This document shows, piece after piece, positions 7,835 to 16,785 of a stretch of DNA of 64,000 nucleotides; the first letter of the stretch is position 1, and every line of letters begins with the position of its first letter. The stretch is from Sphingopyxis sp. HIX. GTDB taxonomy: Bacteria; Pseudomonadota; Alphaproteobacteria; Sphingomonadales; Sphingomonadaceae. The notes under the pieces are model-generated. The model saw nothing but the letters and a program-made list of their open reading frames with translations, was not told where the DNA came from and did not search any database. The position numbers were made by a program, and so were the translations under genes. The stretch is from the NCBI RefSeq assembly GCF_001468285.1, contig NZ_LNSB01000026.1, positions 1 through 64,000 on the forward strand, given 5' to 3'.

Positions 7835-9763
7835 ATGACCGATCGTCCGTCCACACCGCTGCTCGACACGGTGGATATCCCCGCCGACCTCCGCAAGCTG
7901 AAGCCCGAAAATCTGCGCCAGTTCGCCGACGAACTGCGCGCCGAGATGATCAGCGCGGTCGGCACGACCGGGGGCCATCTGGGGTCGGGGCTGGGGGTGG
8001 TCGAGCTGACCACCGCGCTCCATTATGTGTTCGACACGCCGCGCGACAAGATCGTGTGGGACGTCGGGCACCAATGCTATCCGCACAAGATCATCACCGG
8101 GCGCCGCGACCGCATCCGCACGCTGCGCACCGGCGGCGGGCTCAGCGGCTTCACCAAGCGCAGCGAGAGCGAATATGATCCGTTCGGTGCGGCGCATTCG
8201 TCGACCTCGATCAGCGCGGCGCTGGGCTTTGCGATCGCCAACAAGCTCAAGGACGAGCCCGGGCGCGCGATCGCGGTGATCGGCGACGGGTCGATGTCGG
8301 CGGGCATGGCCTATGAGGCGATGAACAATGCGCAGCAGGCGGGCAACCGGCTGATCGTGATCCTCAACGACAACGACATGTCGATCGCGCCGCCGGTGGG
8401 CGGGCTCAGCGCCTATCTCGCCAAGCTGGTGTCGTCGCGGCCCTTCGTCGAGCTGCGCGAGATCGCGCGGCGCTTTGCGCGGAAATTGCCCGAGCCGCTG
8501 CACAAGGCGGCGAAGAAGACTGACGAATATGCGCGCGGCATGGCGATGGGCGGGACGCTGTTCGAGGAGCTGGGCTTCTATTATGTCGGGCCGATCGACG
8601 GGCATAATCTCGACCATCTGATCCCGGTGCTCGAAAATGTCCGCGACAGCGACCATGGCCCGGTGCTGATCCATGCGGTGACGGTGAAAGGCAAGGGCTA
8701 TGCCCCCGCCGAGGCCGCGGCGGACAAATATCATGGCGTGCAGAAATTCGACGTCATTACGGGCGTGCAGGCGAAGGCGCCTCCCGGGCCGCCGCAGTAT
8801 CAGAATGTCTTCGGCGAGACGCTGGCGAAGCTCGCCGAAACCGACAAGCGCATCGTCGCGATCACCGCGGCGATGCCGTCGGGAACGGGCGTGGACAAAT
8901 TCGCGAAAGCGCATCCGACAAGGACCTTCGACGTCGGCATCGCCGAGCAGCATGCGGTGACCTTTGCCGCGGGGCTCGCGGCGCAGGGGATGCGGCCCTT
9001 TGCCGCCATCTATTCGACCTTTCTCCAGCGCGCCTACGACCAGGTCGTGCACGATGTAGCGATCCAGAACCTGCCGGTGCGCTTCGCGATCGACCGCGCG
9101 GGGCTGGTCGGCGCCGACGGCTCGACGCATGCGGGGTCGTTCGACGTCACCTATCTGGCGACGCTGCCGAACATGGTGGTGATGGCCGCGGCCGACGAGG
9201 CCGAACTCGTCCATATGACCTACACCGCGGCCGAATATGATGCCGGCCCGATCGCCTTCCGCTACCCGCGCGGAAACGGCACCGGGGTGCCGCTGCCCGA
9301 GGTTCCGCTGAAGCTCGAGATCGGCAAGGGGCGCGTCGTGCGGCAGGGCAAGGCGGTCGCGATCCTGTCGCTCGGCACGCGGCTCGCCGAGGCGCTGAAG
9401 GCGGCGGATACTTTGGAGGCGAGGGGCCTGTCGGCCAGCGTGATCGACCTGCGCTTCGCCAAGCCGCTCGACGAGGAGCTCATTCGCAAGACGCTCGCGA
9501 GCCATGAGGTCTGTGTGACGATCGAGGAGAATAGCGTCGGCGGGCTCGGCGCGCATGTGCTGACGCTCGCGAGCGACGAGGGGCTGATCGACGCAGGGCT
9601 GAAGCTGCGCACGATGCGCCTGCCCGACATGTTCCAGGACCAGGACAAGCCCGAATTGCAGTACGACCAGGCGGGCCTCAACGCACCGCAGATCGTCGAC
9701 ACGGTGCTGAAGGCGCTGCGCCACAACAGCGCGGGTGTGGAGGAAGCGGGGGTTAGGGCTTGA
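7835..9763 (+). CDS. dxs: 1-deoxy-D-xylulose-5-phosphate synthase
   Basis: A full-length 642-residue enzyme that condenses pyruvate and glyceraldehyde 3-phosphate to DXP, the first step of the MEP isoprenoid pathway; it is thiamine diphosphate dependent and cytosolic. Visible motifs are the early [13 protein letters not shown], the TPP-binding [17 protein letters not shown]...NDNDMSI, the transketolase pyrimidine domain ([16 protein letters not shown]) and the C-terminal domain ([18 protein letters not shown]). The gene starts 26 bp after an AT-richer 256-bp gap shared with the divergent subtilase. Its stop overlaps the start of the HNH gene. Confidence 0.97.
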   Translation: MTDRPSTPLLDTVDIPADLRKLKPENLRQFADELRAEMISAVGTTGGHLGSGLGVVELTTALHYVFDTPRDKIVWDVGHQCYPHKIITGRRDRIRTLRTGGGLSGFTKRSESEYDPFGAAHSSTSISAALGFAIANKLKDEPGRAIAVIGDGSMSAGMAYEAMNNAQQAGNRLIVILNDNDMSIAPPVGGLSAYLAKLVSSRPFVELREIARRFARKLPEPLHKAAKKTDEYARGMAMGGTLFEELGFYYVGPIDGHNLDHLIPVLENVRDSDHGPVLIHAVTVKGKGYAPAEAAADKYHGVQKFDVITGVQAKAPPGPPQYQNVFGETLAKLAETDKRIVAITAAMPSGTGVDKFAKAHPTRTFDVGIAEQHAVTFAAGLAAQGMRPFAAIYSTFLQRAYDQVVHDVAIQNLPVRFAIDRAGLVGADGSTHAGSFDVTYLATLPNMVVMAAADEAELVHMTYTAAEYDAGPIAFRYPRGNGTGVPLPEVPLKLEIGKGRVVRQGKAVAILSLGTRLAEALKAADTLEARGLSASVIDLRFAKPLDEELIRKTLASHEVCVTIEENSVGGLGAHVLTLASDEGLIDAGLKLRTMRLPDMFQDQDKPELQYDQAGLNAPQIVDTVLKALRHNSAGVEEAGVRA

Positions 9764-10320
9764 GCGGCAGGGGTGGCACAAGGACGATTCGGAGCCGCGA
9801 AACATCGGTAACAAATGCCTTCGTGCAGAGCGTTCTCCCCGATCCCAAGCCAAATGCGCAAGACGAGCGAGCTGTACTTGAATTTTTCGGGCAAACGGCG
9901 GAGCGGCGATCCTGTGTCTATTGTGGTGCGCATGGCGGCACTTGGGACCATCTCCACGCATATGTTAAGAAAAAGCGGCCATCGGGCTATATCAATAGCG
10001 CCTGGAATAGGGTTCCGGCTTGCGGCGATTGCAATTCTTCCAAGGGCTCCAAGCATTGGCGCGAGTTTCTGCAGTCGAGTAGCAAAAGATCTCCCCAGGC
10101 GAGAGGGTGCTTGGACCTCGCAGAACGGATCGCAAAGCTGGAGGAGTTTGAGCGGCTCGGGCGATTGCAGGCGATCGACATCGAAAGGCTGGCGCCGGCC
10201 GCCCTTTGGCAAAGCTACTGGAAAAAGCGGGATAAGATTGAAGAGATGCTCAAGGAAGCGGATATGGAATCCCGTGCACTTCGCAAACTGATCCAAGAGG
10301 CTTTCGATCGATCGGGCTAA
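9760..10320 (+). CDS. HNH endonuclease-family protein
   Basis: A 186-residue protein with an HNH/zinc-ribbon core around residues 50-105: [19 protein letters not shown], then [18 protein letters not shown]. The two Cys pairs would bind structural zinc, and the HL/N/K positions form the beta-beta-alpha-metal site. No in-frame ATG lies before the domain. The best start is a TTG overlapping the dxs stop. Codon use is visibly less GC-biased than in dxs, so recent acquisition behind a housekeeping gene is possible. It could be a nuclease of a restriction or defence type; no partner gene is adjacent. Confidence 0.8.
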   Translation: MSGRGGTRTIRSRETSVTNAFVQSVLPDPKPNAQDERAVLEFFGQTAERRSCVYCGAHGGTWDHLHAYVKKKRPSGYINSAWNRVPACGDCNSSKGSKHWREFLQSSSKRSPQARGCLDLAERIAKLEEFERLGRLQAIDIERLAPAALWQSYWKKRDKIEEMLKEADMESRALRKLIQEAFDRSG

Positions 10321-10370
10321 GTTTTTCAAACACGCAGAAGGGTGAGGGGCGAGGGGCCAGAGCCCGACCT

Positions 10371-10459
10371 CCGTTCGTGCTGAGCTTGTCGAAGCACCGT
10401 CCTTCTTCCTTCGACGGTTGAAAGAAAGAACGGCCCTTCGACAAGCTCAGGGCGAACGG
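10371..10459. repeat. Intergenic inverted repeat, family R2
   Basis: The left arm CGTTCGTGCTGAGCTTGTCG pairs with the right arm CGACAAGCTCAGGGCGAACG across a loop rich in AAAGAAAG. The same element occurs, nested in larger repeats, at 21891-21993 and 38199-38285. It lies just 20 bp upstream of the next gene's start. Confidence 0.88.
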
Positions 10460-10478
10460 AAGAGGGGGCGACGGCCGC

Positions 10479-11147
10479 ATGAACTTCTTCAACCTCCTGC
10501 AATCGCTCGACGAATTGCTCTACGAGGTGATGTCGTGGCTGGTCTTCTATCCGATCACCCTGTGGCGCACGCTGGTGCGGCCGCTGCAGATGATGGATTA
10601 TTCGGACAGCGAGCAGGGCGATGCGTCGGACCAGCAATATACCGATACGCTGAGCCCGCCTTTGTTCCTGCTCCTGTCGCTGATCATCGTCCACGCCGCC
10701 GAGATCGCGCTGGTCGGCAACGACGCGGTGGTCGCGAGCAAGGTCGGGCTGTCGGCCTTCGTCAGCAACAACACCGACCTGATCATCCTGCGCATCGTGA
10801 TGTACAGCCTGTTTCCGGTGATGATGGCGACGCGGATGGTCCGCGCGCAGACATTGCAGGTCAACCGCGACACGCTGCGCGCGCCCTTCTACAGCCAATG
10901 CTATGTCGCCGCGGTGCTCGCGATGATGCTGGGCGGCGCGGTGATCCTGGTCAAGCTGGCGCACGATTGGTCGGTGCTGGCGGGCGGCGCGCTCGCGCTG
11001 TTCGGATTGCTGTGGTTCGGTTTCCTGCAGACGGCGTGGTTCAACCAGCACCTCAAATGCGGACGCCTGCGCGCCTTCGGCCATGCGTCGCGCGCGATGA
11101 TCGAGAGCCTGGTCGCGATGTTCGTGCTGTCGAGCCTGTTCAGCTGA
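10479..11147 (+). CDS. Polytopic membrane protein, permease-like, function unknown
   Basis: A 222-residue protein with about five hydrophobic helices (around residues 60-80, 98-118, 140-160, 165-190 and 205-220) and an N-terminal amphipathic segment. I recognise no catalytic or binding motif. It resembles hypothetical permeases carried by sphingomonads. The start ATG (MNFFNLLQSLDE) follows a GGGGG-rich ribosome-binding site. It is flanked on both sides by intergenic repeats and is probably transcribed alone. Confidence 0.7.
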   Translation: MNFFNLLQSLDELLYEVMSWLVFYPITLWRTLVRPLQMMDYSDSEQGDASDQQYTDTLSPPLFLLLSLIIVHAAEIALVGNDAVVASKVGLSAFVSNNTDLIILRIVMYSLFPVMMATRMVRAQTLQVNRDTLRAPFYSQCYVAAVLAMMLGGAVILVKLAHDWSVLAGGALALFGLLWFGFLQTAWFNQHLKCGRLRAFGHASRAMIESLVAMFVLSSLFS

Positions 11148-11161
11148 GCCCGCTCGGCAGC

Positions 11162-11279
11162 GTGAGAAAAATCTCACGCAAAGGCGCAAAGGTGCGAAGG
11201 GAAGGCTGCCCTCTTTGTGTCTTTGTGTGAGATTTCGAGGGGCGCGCTGTCCTCCGTTTCTCACACGAAGGCACGAAGC
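11162..11279. repeat. Rearranged R1-type repeat
   Basis: A short hairpin (GTGAGAAAAATCTCAC) is followed by an R1 left arm (CTCACGCAAAGGCGCAAAGG), then the inner right arm (CTCTTTGTGTCTTTGTGTGAG) and then an inner left-type arm (CTCACACGAAGGCACGAAG). Compared with 27020-27247 the arm order is scrambled and the outer right arm is missing, so this copy looks truncated or inverted. Confidence 0.7.
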
Positions 11280-11326
11280 GGGCGCGACTTGGCGGCTCGG
11301 TCGCGTGCCGTCCGGGCGCCGCGCAT

Positions 11327-11350
11327 GAAAAAGGGCGGCCGCGGCCGCCC
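11327..11350 (-). terminator. Intrinsic terminator after the DUF3035 gene
   Basis: On the minus strand the perfect stem GGGCGGCCGCGGCCGCCC is followed by a run of T. It lies 25 bp past the DUF3035 stop, at the end of the long purE-to-DUF3035 gene run. Confidence 0.85.
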
Positions 11351-11374
11351 GATTCCAGCAAATATTGTTTGGCT

Positions 11375-11794
11375 TTACGCGCCCGGGATCGAGGCGCTGG
11401 CGTCGCGGCCATCGCCTTCGGGGGCGAAGAGGATGTCGCGGGTGACGAGGCCCTTGTCGACGACCTCGGTGGTCGGGCTGCCGACCTGGCTGCGGATGCC
11501 GGGGTCGGCGCGCGCGCCGTCGGCGCTGCCGATCACCGCGGCTTCGGTCGTGCTGCGTGGCGCGGCGCCGCCGAAGAGCGCGCGCAGCGTCTGTTCCGCG
11601 GTGGTCTCGCCGCCGGGGCGCGCGGCGCCGGGGGCGGGCGGGGTCAGCGAATAGTCGGGCGGCACGATCAGCGGCGCCTGGCGCGAGACGCGCATTTCGT
11701 CGGGGCGGTCGCGGCTGAACAGATTGTTCGACCCGCACGCCGCGAGCGTCGAGGCGGCCAGGGCGGCGCTAAGGATGGCGGTGGTCCGGTTCAC
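11375..11794 (-). CDS. DUF3035-type lipoprotein
   Basis: A 139-residue protein. I chose the GTG at 11794 (VNRTTAILSAALAASTLAACGS) because AGGAG lies ten bases upstream. The lipobox LAAC puts the lipidated Cys near residue 20, predicting an envelope lipoprotein. The proline-rich segment VPPDYSLTPPAPGAARP is typical of DUF3035 proteins, which in Alphaproteobacteria are found beside lspA. An outer-membrane assembly role has been suggested for related proteins, but I would not assign one here. It is the last gene of the run and is followed by a terminator. Confidence 0.85.
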   Translation of the reverse strand: MNRTTAILSAALAASTLAACGSNNLFSRDRPDEMRVSRQAPLIVPPDYSLTPPAPGAARPGGETTAEQTLRALFGGAAPRSTTEAAVIGSADGARADPGIRSQVGSPTTEVVDKGLVTRDILFAPEGDGRDASASIPGA

Positions 11795-11819
11795 TTGAAA
11801 AACTCCTGATGCGCCCCGT

Positions 11820-12350
11820 TTACTCGGCGGCGGGCTTGTCGGTCGACGCGTCCGCCTCGGGCGCCTTTTCGCGCAAGAGCAGCGCGCGCGCAACCAGCAA
11901 AAGCACGCCGATGGTGATGCACGCATCGGCGACGTTGAAGATCATGAAGGGGCGGAATTCGCCGAAATGCAGGTCGGCGAAGTCGACGACATAGCCGTAG
12001 CGGGTGCGGTCGACGATATTGCCGAGCGCGCCGCCGAAGATCAGCGCGAGCGCGATCACGTCGCCCTTCGCCTTTTCGACGGTCATCCAGAAGGCGACCG
12101 CGAGCGCGACGAGTGCGGTGACCGCGACCAATGTCCAGCGCGTCGTTTCGGTGCAGCTCGCGAACATCGACAGCGAAATGCCGCAATTTTCGGCCCAGCG
12201 CAGGTCGAAGATCGGCAGGATCGTGACCACGCGCTTCAGCTCGAGCGACAGCGGGGTGATGATCACCCATTTGCTGAACTGGTCGAGCAGGAAGGCGATC
12301 AGCGCGATGAACAGGCCGAACCGGAGGTGCGGCGAACGTCTTTTTGTCAT
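11820..12350 (-). CDS. lspA: Lipoprotein signal peptidase (signal peptidase II)
   Basis: A 176-residue inner-membrane aspartyl protease that removes signal peptides from diacylated prolipoproteins. Four membrane helices are visible. The catalytic dyad is likely Asp123 (GNIVDRTRYGYVVDF) and Asp142 (FNVADACITIG). The usual NxGxaF motif reads ENCGISLSMF. It sits directly after ileS, three bases apart, as in most proteobacteria, and upstream of a lipoprotein gene that would be its substrate. Confidence 0.96.
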   Translation of the reverse strand: MTKRRSPHLRFGLFIALIAFLLDQFSKWVIITPLSLELKRVVTILPIFDLRWAENCGISLSMFASCTETTRWTLVAVTALVALAVAFWMTVEKAKGDVIALALIFGGALGNIVDRTRYGYVVDFADLHFGEFRPFMIFNVADACITIGVLLLVARALLLREKAPEADASTDKPAAE

Positions 12351-12353
12351 GAC

Positions 12354-15281
12354 CTAGCTCAATACCGTGTCGCAGCGATTGCACAAGGCGCCGTCCTCGG
12401 CGACCTCGGGCAGGTGGCGCCAGCAGCGGCCGCATTTGTGGTTTTCGGTGCGCGTGACGGTCAATTCGGCACCGGCGCGGGCGACCGAGACGATGAACAC
12501 TTCCTCAAGCGCCGCCGGATCGAGTGCTGGGTCGGGGATGGTGACCTCCGCCTCAAGGCTCGAACGGATCGTCTTTTCGCGGCGATAGGGTTCGATCGCC
12601 TCGGTTACCGCTTCGCGCTGACTGCGCACGCCCGCCCATTTGGCCGCGAGCGCGGCGTCGTTCCAGGCGGCGTCGACACTCGGCCACTCCAGCAGATGCA
12701 CGCTGCCCGCTTCCGGATAACGCGTGCCCCACACTTCCTCGGCGGTGAAGACCAGCACCGGGGTCGCGTAGCGGACGAGCGCGTGGAACAGCACATCGAG
12801 CACGCTGCGGTACGCGCGGCGGGTGTCGGTGCCGAGCGGCGCGGCGGGGCCGAGGTCGCAGTAGAGGACGTCCTTGCGGATATCGAAATAGAAGGCCGAC
12901 AGGTCTTCGTTGCAGAAATCGGTGAGCAGCCGCGTGTAGCTGTTGAAGTCGAAATCGTCGACCGCCTGCGCCATCTTCGCGTCGAGGTCGGCGAGCAGCG
13001 AGAGCATATAGCGCTCGAGCTCGGGCATCGCCGCGACGTCGGTGATGCGTTCCTCTTCCGTAAACCCGTCGAGCGCGCCGAGCAGGTAGCGGAAGGTGTT
13101 GCGCAGCTTGCGATACTGGTCGGCGACGCCCTTCAGGATTTCGTCGCCGATGCGGTGGTCCTCGGTGAAATCGACCGACAGCGCCCATAGGCGGATGATG
13201 TCGGCGCCGTTGGTTTCCATCACCTTGACCGGATCGGTGGTGTTGCCGAGCGACTTCGACTGCTTGAAGCCCTTGCTGTCCATCGTGAAGCCGTGGGTCA
13301 GCACCGCCTTGTAAGGCGCCTGCCCGCGCGTGCCGCAGCTTTCGAGCAGCGAGGACTGGAACCAGCCGCGATGCTGGTCGCTGCCCTCCAGATACAGGTC
13401 GGCGCTGTGCGTGCCGCCGTCGTGGCGGACGACCGCGGGCCACTTGCCGCTTTCGAGCACGAAGGCGTGGGTGCAGCCCGAATCGAACCAGACGTCGAGA
13501 ATGTCGGTGATGCGCTCGTAATCGGCGGCGGCGTATGCGTCGCCAAGATATTCCTGCGCGCGCGCGTCGTTCCACGCATCGACCCCGCCCTCGCGGACGG
13601 CGTTGACGATGCGGTCGTTGACTTGCGGGTCGCTCAGATACTGGCCGGTCTTGCGATCGACGAAGAGCGTGATCGGCACGCCCCAGGCGCGCTGGCGGCT
13701 GAGCACCCAGTCGGGGCGGTCCTTGACCATCGATCCGATGCGGTTGCGGCCCTTTTCGGGGACGAAGCGCGTGCGCTCGATCGCGTGCATCGCTGCTGCA
13801 CGCAGCGTCGGCGCGTCGCAGAGGTCCTCTTCATGCGGGTTGATCGCGCCGCCTTCCGATTCCCAGCGCTGCTCGCGCGGTGCCTTGGGCTCGATGTGGG
13901 TCATCACCTTGTCCATCGGCACGAACCATTGCGGGGTGCAGCGATAGATGACCTTGGCCTTCGAGCGCCAGCTGTGGGGATAGCTGTGCTGGTAATCGGC
14001 CGAGGCCGCGAGCAGCCCGCCGGCGTCGCGCAGGTCGCTGCAGATCGGGCCGTCGGGGGCGTTGAATTTGGGGTTGATCACGCTGCCCTGGCCGCCGAGC
14101 CAGCCCCAGTCGGCGCGGTACTTGCCGTCGCCCTCGACCGCGAAGACGGGGTCGATGCCGTTCGCCTTGCAGAGGTCGAAATCATCCTCGCCATGGTCGG
14201 GCGACATATGGACGAGCCCGGTGCCGCTGTCGGTGGTGACGAAATCGCCCGCGAGGAAGGGGCGCGGACGCGCGAAGAAGCCGCCGAGCGCGTGCATCGG
14301 GTGGCGGGCGATGGTGCCGGCGAGGTCGGCGCCTTTGCCGCGCCAAACCGGCTGGAGATCGGTAAACGACGCCATCTGCATGGCAACGCGCTGCGCGAAC
14401 TCAGCTTGTAGCGCTTCTGCGATGAGATAGCGGCCCATAGACTTAACGCTGGTCGAATCTTCCCCGCCGACGATATCGACCACAACATATTCGACATCCG
14501 GCCCATAGGCCAAAGCCTGGTTCACCGGGATCGTCCACGGCGTTGTCGTCCAGATCACCGCCTGCGCGCCGACCAGCTCGGCGATCGGGCTATCGACGAT
14601 CTCGAACGCGACGTCGATCTGGGTCGAGACGATATCCTCATATTCGATCTCGGCCTCGGCGAGCGCGGTCTTTTCGACCGGCGACCACATCACCGGCTTG
14701 GCGCCGCGATAGAGCATGTCGTTGGCGGCGAATTTGAGCAGCTCGCGCACGATGGTGGCCTCGGCCTCATAATCCATCGTGAGATAGGGGCGGTCCCAGT
14801 CGCCGCCGATGCCGAGGCGCTTCAGCTGCTCGCGCTGGGTGTCGACCCAATGCTGCGCATAGGCGCGGCATTCGGCGCGGAATTCCTCGACCGGGACTTC
14901 GTCCTTGTTGAGCTTTTTCTTGCGATATTGCTCCTCGACCTTCCACTCGATCGGCAGGCCGTGGCAGTCCCAGCCGGGGACGTAAGGCGCGTCCTTGCCC
15001 TTCAGCGTCTGGGTGCGGACGACCATGTCCTTGAGGATATGGTTGAGCGCATGGCCGATGTGCATGTCGCCATTGGCGTAGGGCGGACCGTCGTGGAGGA
15101 TGAACTGCTCGCGGCCCTTGCGGCTTTCGCGAATCTGGCCCTCGAGGTTGCCCGCGATCCACTTGGCGAGAATCGCCGGCTCCTTCTGCGGCAGGCCGGC
15201 CTTCATCGGAAAGTCGGTCTTGGGCAGGAAGACGGTGTCGCGATAGTCGCGCTGCTCGGGGGCGGAGGTGCTGTCGGTCAT
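12354..15281 (-). CDS. ileS: Isoleucyl-tRNA synthetase
   Basis: A 975-residue class I aminoacyl-tRNA synthetase. The HIGH motif (DGPPYANGDMHIGHALNH) lies near residue 70, the KMSKS-like loop reads GFKQSKSLGNT, and an editing domain lies between them. A C-terminal zinc knuckle (CGRCWRHLPEV...LCNRCD) is present. This is the short bacterial type sensitive to mupirocin by family rule, not tested here. The neighbours ribF and lspA follow the conserved ribF-ileS-lspA order, but a gdpD gene is interposed upstream. Confidence 0.98.
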   Translation of the reverse strand: MTDSTSAPEQRDYRDTVFLPKTDFPMKAGLPQKEPAILAKWIAGNLEGQIRESRKGREQFILHDGPPYANGDMHIGHALNHILKDMVVRTQTLKGKDAPYVPGWDCHGLPIEWKVEEQYRKKKLNKDEVPVEEFRAECRAYAQHWVDTQREQLKRLGIGGDWDRPYLTMDYEAEATIVRELLKFAANDMLYRGAKPVMWSPVEKTALAEAEIEYEDIVSTQIDVAFEIVDSPIAELVGAQAVIWTTTPWTIPVNQALAYGPDVEYVVVDIVGGEDSTSVKSMGRYLIAEALQAEFAQRVAMQMASFTDLQPVWRGKGADLAGTIARHPMHALGGFFARPRPFLAGDFVTTDSGTGLVHMSPDHGEDDFDLCKANGIDPVFAVEGDGKYRADWGWLGGQGSVINPKFNAPDGPICSDLRDAGGLLAASADYQHSYPHSWRSKAKVIYRCTPQWFVPMDKVMTHIEPKAPREQRWESEGGAINPHEEDLCDAPTLRAAAMHAIERTRFVPEKGRNRIGSMVKDRPDWVLSRQRAWGVPITLFVDRKTGQYLSDPQVNDRIVNAVREGGVDAWNDARAQEYLGDAYAAADYERITDILDVWFDSGCTHAFVLESGKWPAVVRHDGGTHSADLYLEGSDQHRGWFQSSLLESCGTRGQAPYKAVLTHGFTMDSKGFKQSKSLGNTTDPVKVMETNGADIIRLWALSVDFTEDHRIGDEILKGVADQYRKLRNTFRYLLGALDGFTEEERITDVAAMPELERYMLSLLADLDAKMAQAVDDFDFNSYTRLLTDFCNEDLSAFYFDIRKDVLYCDLGPAAPLGTDTRRAYRSVLDVLFHALVRYATPVLVFTAEEVWGTRYPEAGSVHLLEWPSVDAAWNDAALAAKWAGVRSQREAVTEAIEPYRREKTIRSSLEAEVTIPDPALDPAALEEVFIVSVARAGAELTVTRTENHKCGRCWRHLPEVAEDGALCNRCDTVLS

Positions 15282-15342
15282 GGTGCGCGGCGCTTAGCGC
15301 AGATTCGCGTGGGCGCAAAGCTTATGGGTCGGCGTGGTTATG

Positions 15343-15515
15343 GGTTCACGCGGAGGCGCGGAGACGCGGAGAAAAAAGAAGAGGGGATTCGCGCAGAGGC
15401 GCAGAGATCGCAGAGGAGAGAGAATGAAGGCGGCGAAGCCGCCATCCCCTTTCTTCTCCGCGCCTCCGCGTCTCCGCGTGAACCAGAATCTCTGCGGCCT
15501 CTGCGGCTCTACGCG
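15343..15515. repeat. Interleaved inverted repeat A-B-A'-B', copy 1 (variant of R1)
   Basis: Arm A (15345-15373, TTCACGCGGAGGCGCGGAGA...) pairs with A' (15454-15482). Arm B (15388-15415, TTCGCGCAGAGGCGCAGAGA...) pairs less perfectly with B' (15490-15515). The order is interleaved rather than nested. Over its first 75 bp it is almost identical to, and in the same orientation as, the copy at 16604-16780. Confidence 0.85.
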
Positions 15516-15518
15516 CTA

Positions 15519-16568
15519 TTACTTCTGCCGCGGCTTCAGCGCCGGGCCGATGCTCGCGATGTCCTCGACCCAGATATAGCCGTTGAAGCTCGACGGGATC
15601 TTCGCGAGCTGGCGCGGGTCGCTGAGGCCTTCGTTCGACTTGCCGCTCTCATAGGGGCCGAAGACGATCACCTTCGCGCCGACGCTGTCCATCCGCGCGA
15701 TCAGCCGGTCGGGCCAGCCCCAGAAGGCCCATTGGTAATTGACCGGGATCGCGAGGGTGCCGTTGCGGCAGCTTTCGGGGACGATGCCCGTCCAGCCATA
15801 GGTCACATAATCCTTCGAGCACGCCATCGCCTCACTCTTGAGGTCGAACGCCCAGTTCTTCGGCAGCAGTTCGCGCATGCGCTTCACCGGGGCGGCGTGG
15901 CCGTAGAAGGCGTCGCCGATCTTCGCGCTATCGCGGCCCGCGGCTTTCAGGATCGCGACGAGCTGGTCGGCTTCGGTCGGGTTCTTCGACTTGAAGTTGA
16001 AGAGGATCGGGTGGACCGGCAGCGCCGCGAGCCCCGCCTCGACGGTGGGCATCTTGCCGACGCCCTTGCCGCGCAGCGGGAAGGTCTTGCCGCCGTCGGC
16101 GGTGTAGCCATAGCCGATGTCGAGCGCCTGTAGCTCGGCGAGCGTCAGGTCGCGCGTCGCGCCCTTGCCTTCGGTGCGGCAGTCGACGGTCCAGTCGTGG
16201 AAGAGCACCATGCGGCCGTCCTTCGTCGGCGCGACGTCGACCTCGACCATCGCGGCGCCATAGCCGACCGCGAGGCGCATCGATTCGGGGGTGTTCTCGA
16301 AAATCTGGTGGCTCGGCGGGGTGATATGCCGCGCGGTGCAGGTGTCGCGGCCCACCGCCGCGCGCTTGTCGTAGAGGTGATAGACGCCGCGGTGCGCAAT
16401 GAGCCGGGGCTTGCCGACGGGGTCGGGGGCCAGGAAGCTCGCGTTCGAGAGGGTCGCCCAGGCGACGAAGGCGGCGAAGAGCCAGAGGAAAATCTTGGTG
16501 CCGCGCTTCATCGGCTTTTTCTTCGGGCCTTCGAGTGCGTCGGCCCAGTCGGTGTTCGTGTCGCTCAC
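15519..16568 (-). CDS. Glycerophosphodiester phosphodiesterase family protein
   Basis: A protein of about 349 residues with an N-terminal membrane helix (about residues 24-42, signal anchor) and a GDPD TIM-barrel domain. The catalytic pattern is present: LIAHRGVYHLY, the metal-site Glu-x-Asp in VEVDVAPTKDG, and LFHDWTVDC. It would hydrolyse glycerophosphodiesters outside the cytoplasm. I place the start at the GTG 16568 (VSDTNTDWADAL); an ATG at 16511 (MKRGTKIF) is an alternative. The gene separates ribF from ileS and is bracketed by two near-identical direct repeats, which suggests it arrived as a unit. Confidence 0.88.
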   Translation of the reverse strand: MSDTNTDWADALEGPKKKPMKRGTKIFLWLFAAFVAWATLSNASFLAPDPVGKPRLIAHRGVYHLYDKRAAVGRDTCTARHITPPSHQIFENTPESMRLAVGYGAAMVEVDVAPTKDGRMVLFHDWTVDCRTEGKGATRDLTLAELQALDIGYGYTADGGKTFPLRGKGVGKMPTVEAGLAALPVHPILFNFKSKNPTEADQLVAILKAAGRDSAKIGDAFYGHAAPVKRMRELLPKNWAFDLKSEAMACSKDYVTYGWTGIVPESCRNGTLAIPVNYQWAFWGWPDRLIARMDSVGAKVIVFGPYESGKSNEGLSDPRQLAKIPSSFNGYIWVEDIASIGPALKPRQK

Positions 16569-16603
16569 GGTGTTTGCTTGCCCCAGGAAAATGTCGGTCA
16601 AAA

Positions 16604-16780
16604 GATTCACGCGGAGGCGCGGAGACGCGGAGAAAAAGAAGAGGGGATTCGCGCAGAGGCGCAGAGATCGCAGAGAAAGGGAACAAGGGCGGCGAAGCCG
16701 CCTGTCTCATTTCTTCTCCGCGCCTCCGCGTCTCCGCGTGAACACTTCTCTTCTCTGCGTCCTCTGCGCCTCTGCGCGCA
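16604..16780. repeat. Interleaved inverted repeat A-B-A'-B', copy 2
   Basis: A (16606-16634), B (16648-16675), A' (16714-16742) and B' (16753-16780) alternate. A and A' match at about 27 of 29 positions as inverted repeats. The copy lies between the ribF stop and the gdpD start and repeats 15343-15515 in direct orientation. Confidence 0.87.
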
Positions 16781-16785
16781 TTTTT

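Noticed and set aside
7805..9961. Long minus-strand frame opposite dxs
   Set aside because: Low-complexity Arg/His-rich product with no motif; the dxs strand is fully conserved.
9760..10478. Evidence for a prophage or island around the HNH gene
   Set aside because: No integrase, tRNA, attachment repeats or phage genes nearby; only the HNH gene itself looks compositionally different.
15343..15515. Possible T-box or other riboswitch between gdpD and ileS
   Set aside because: The structure is a copy of the intergenic repeat, present also before gdpD, and has no conserved T-box features.
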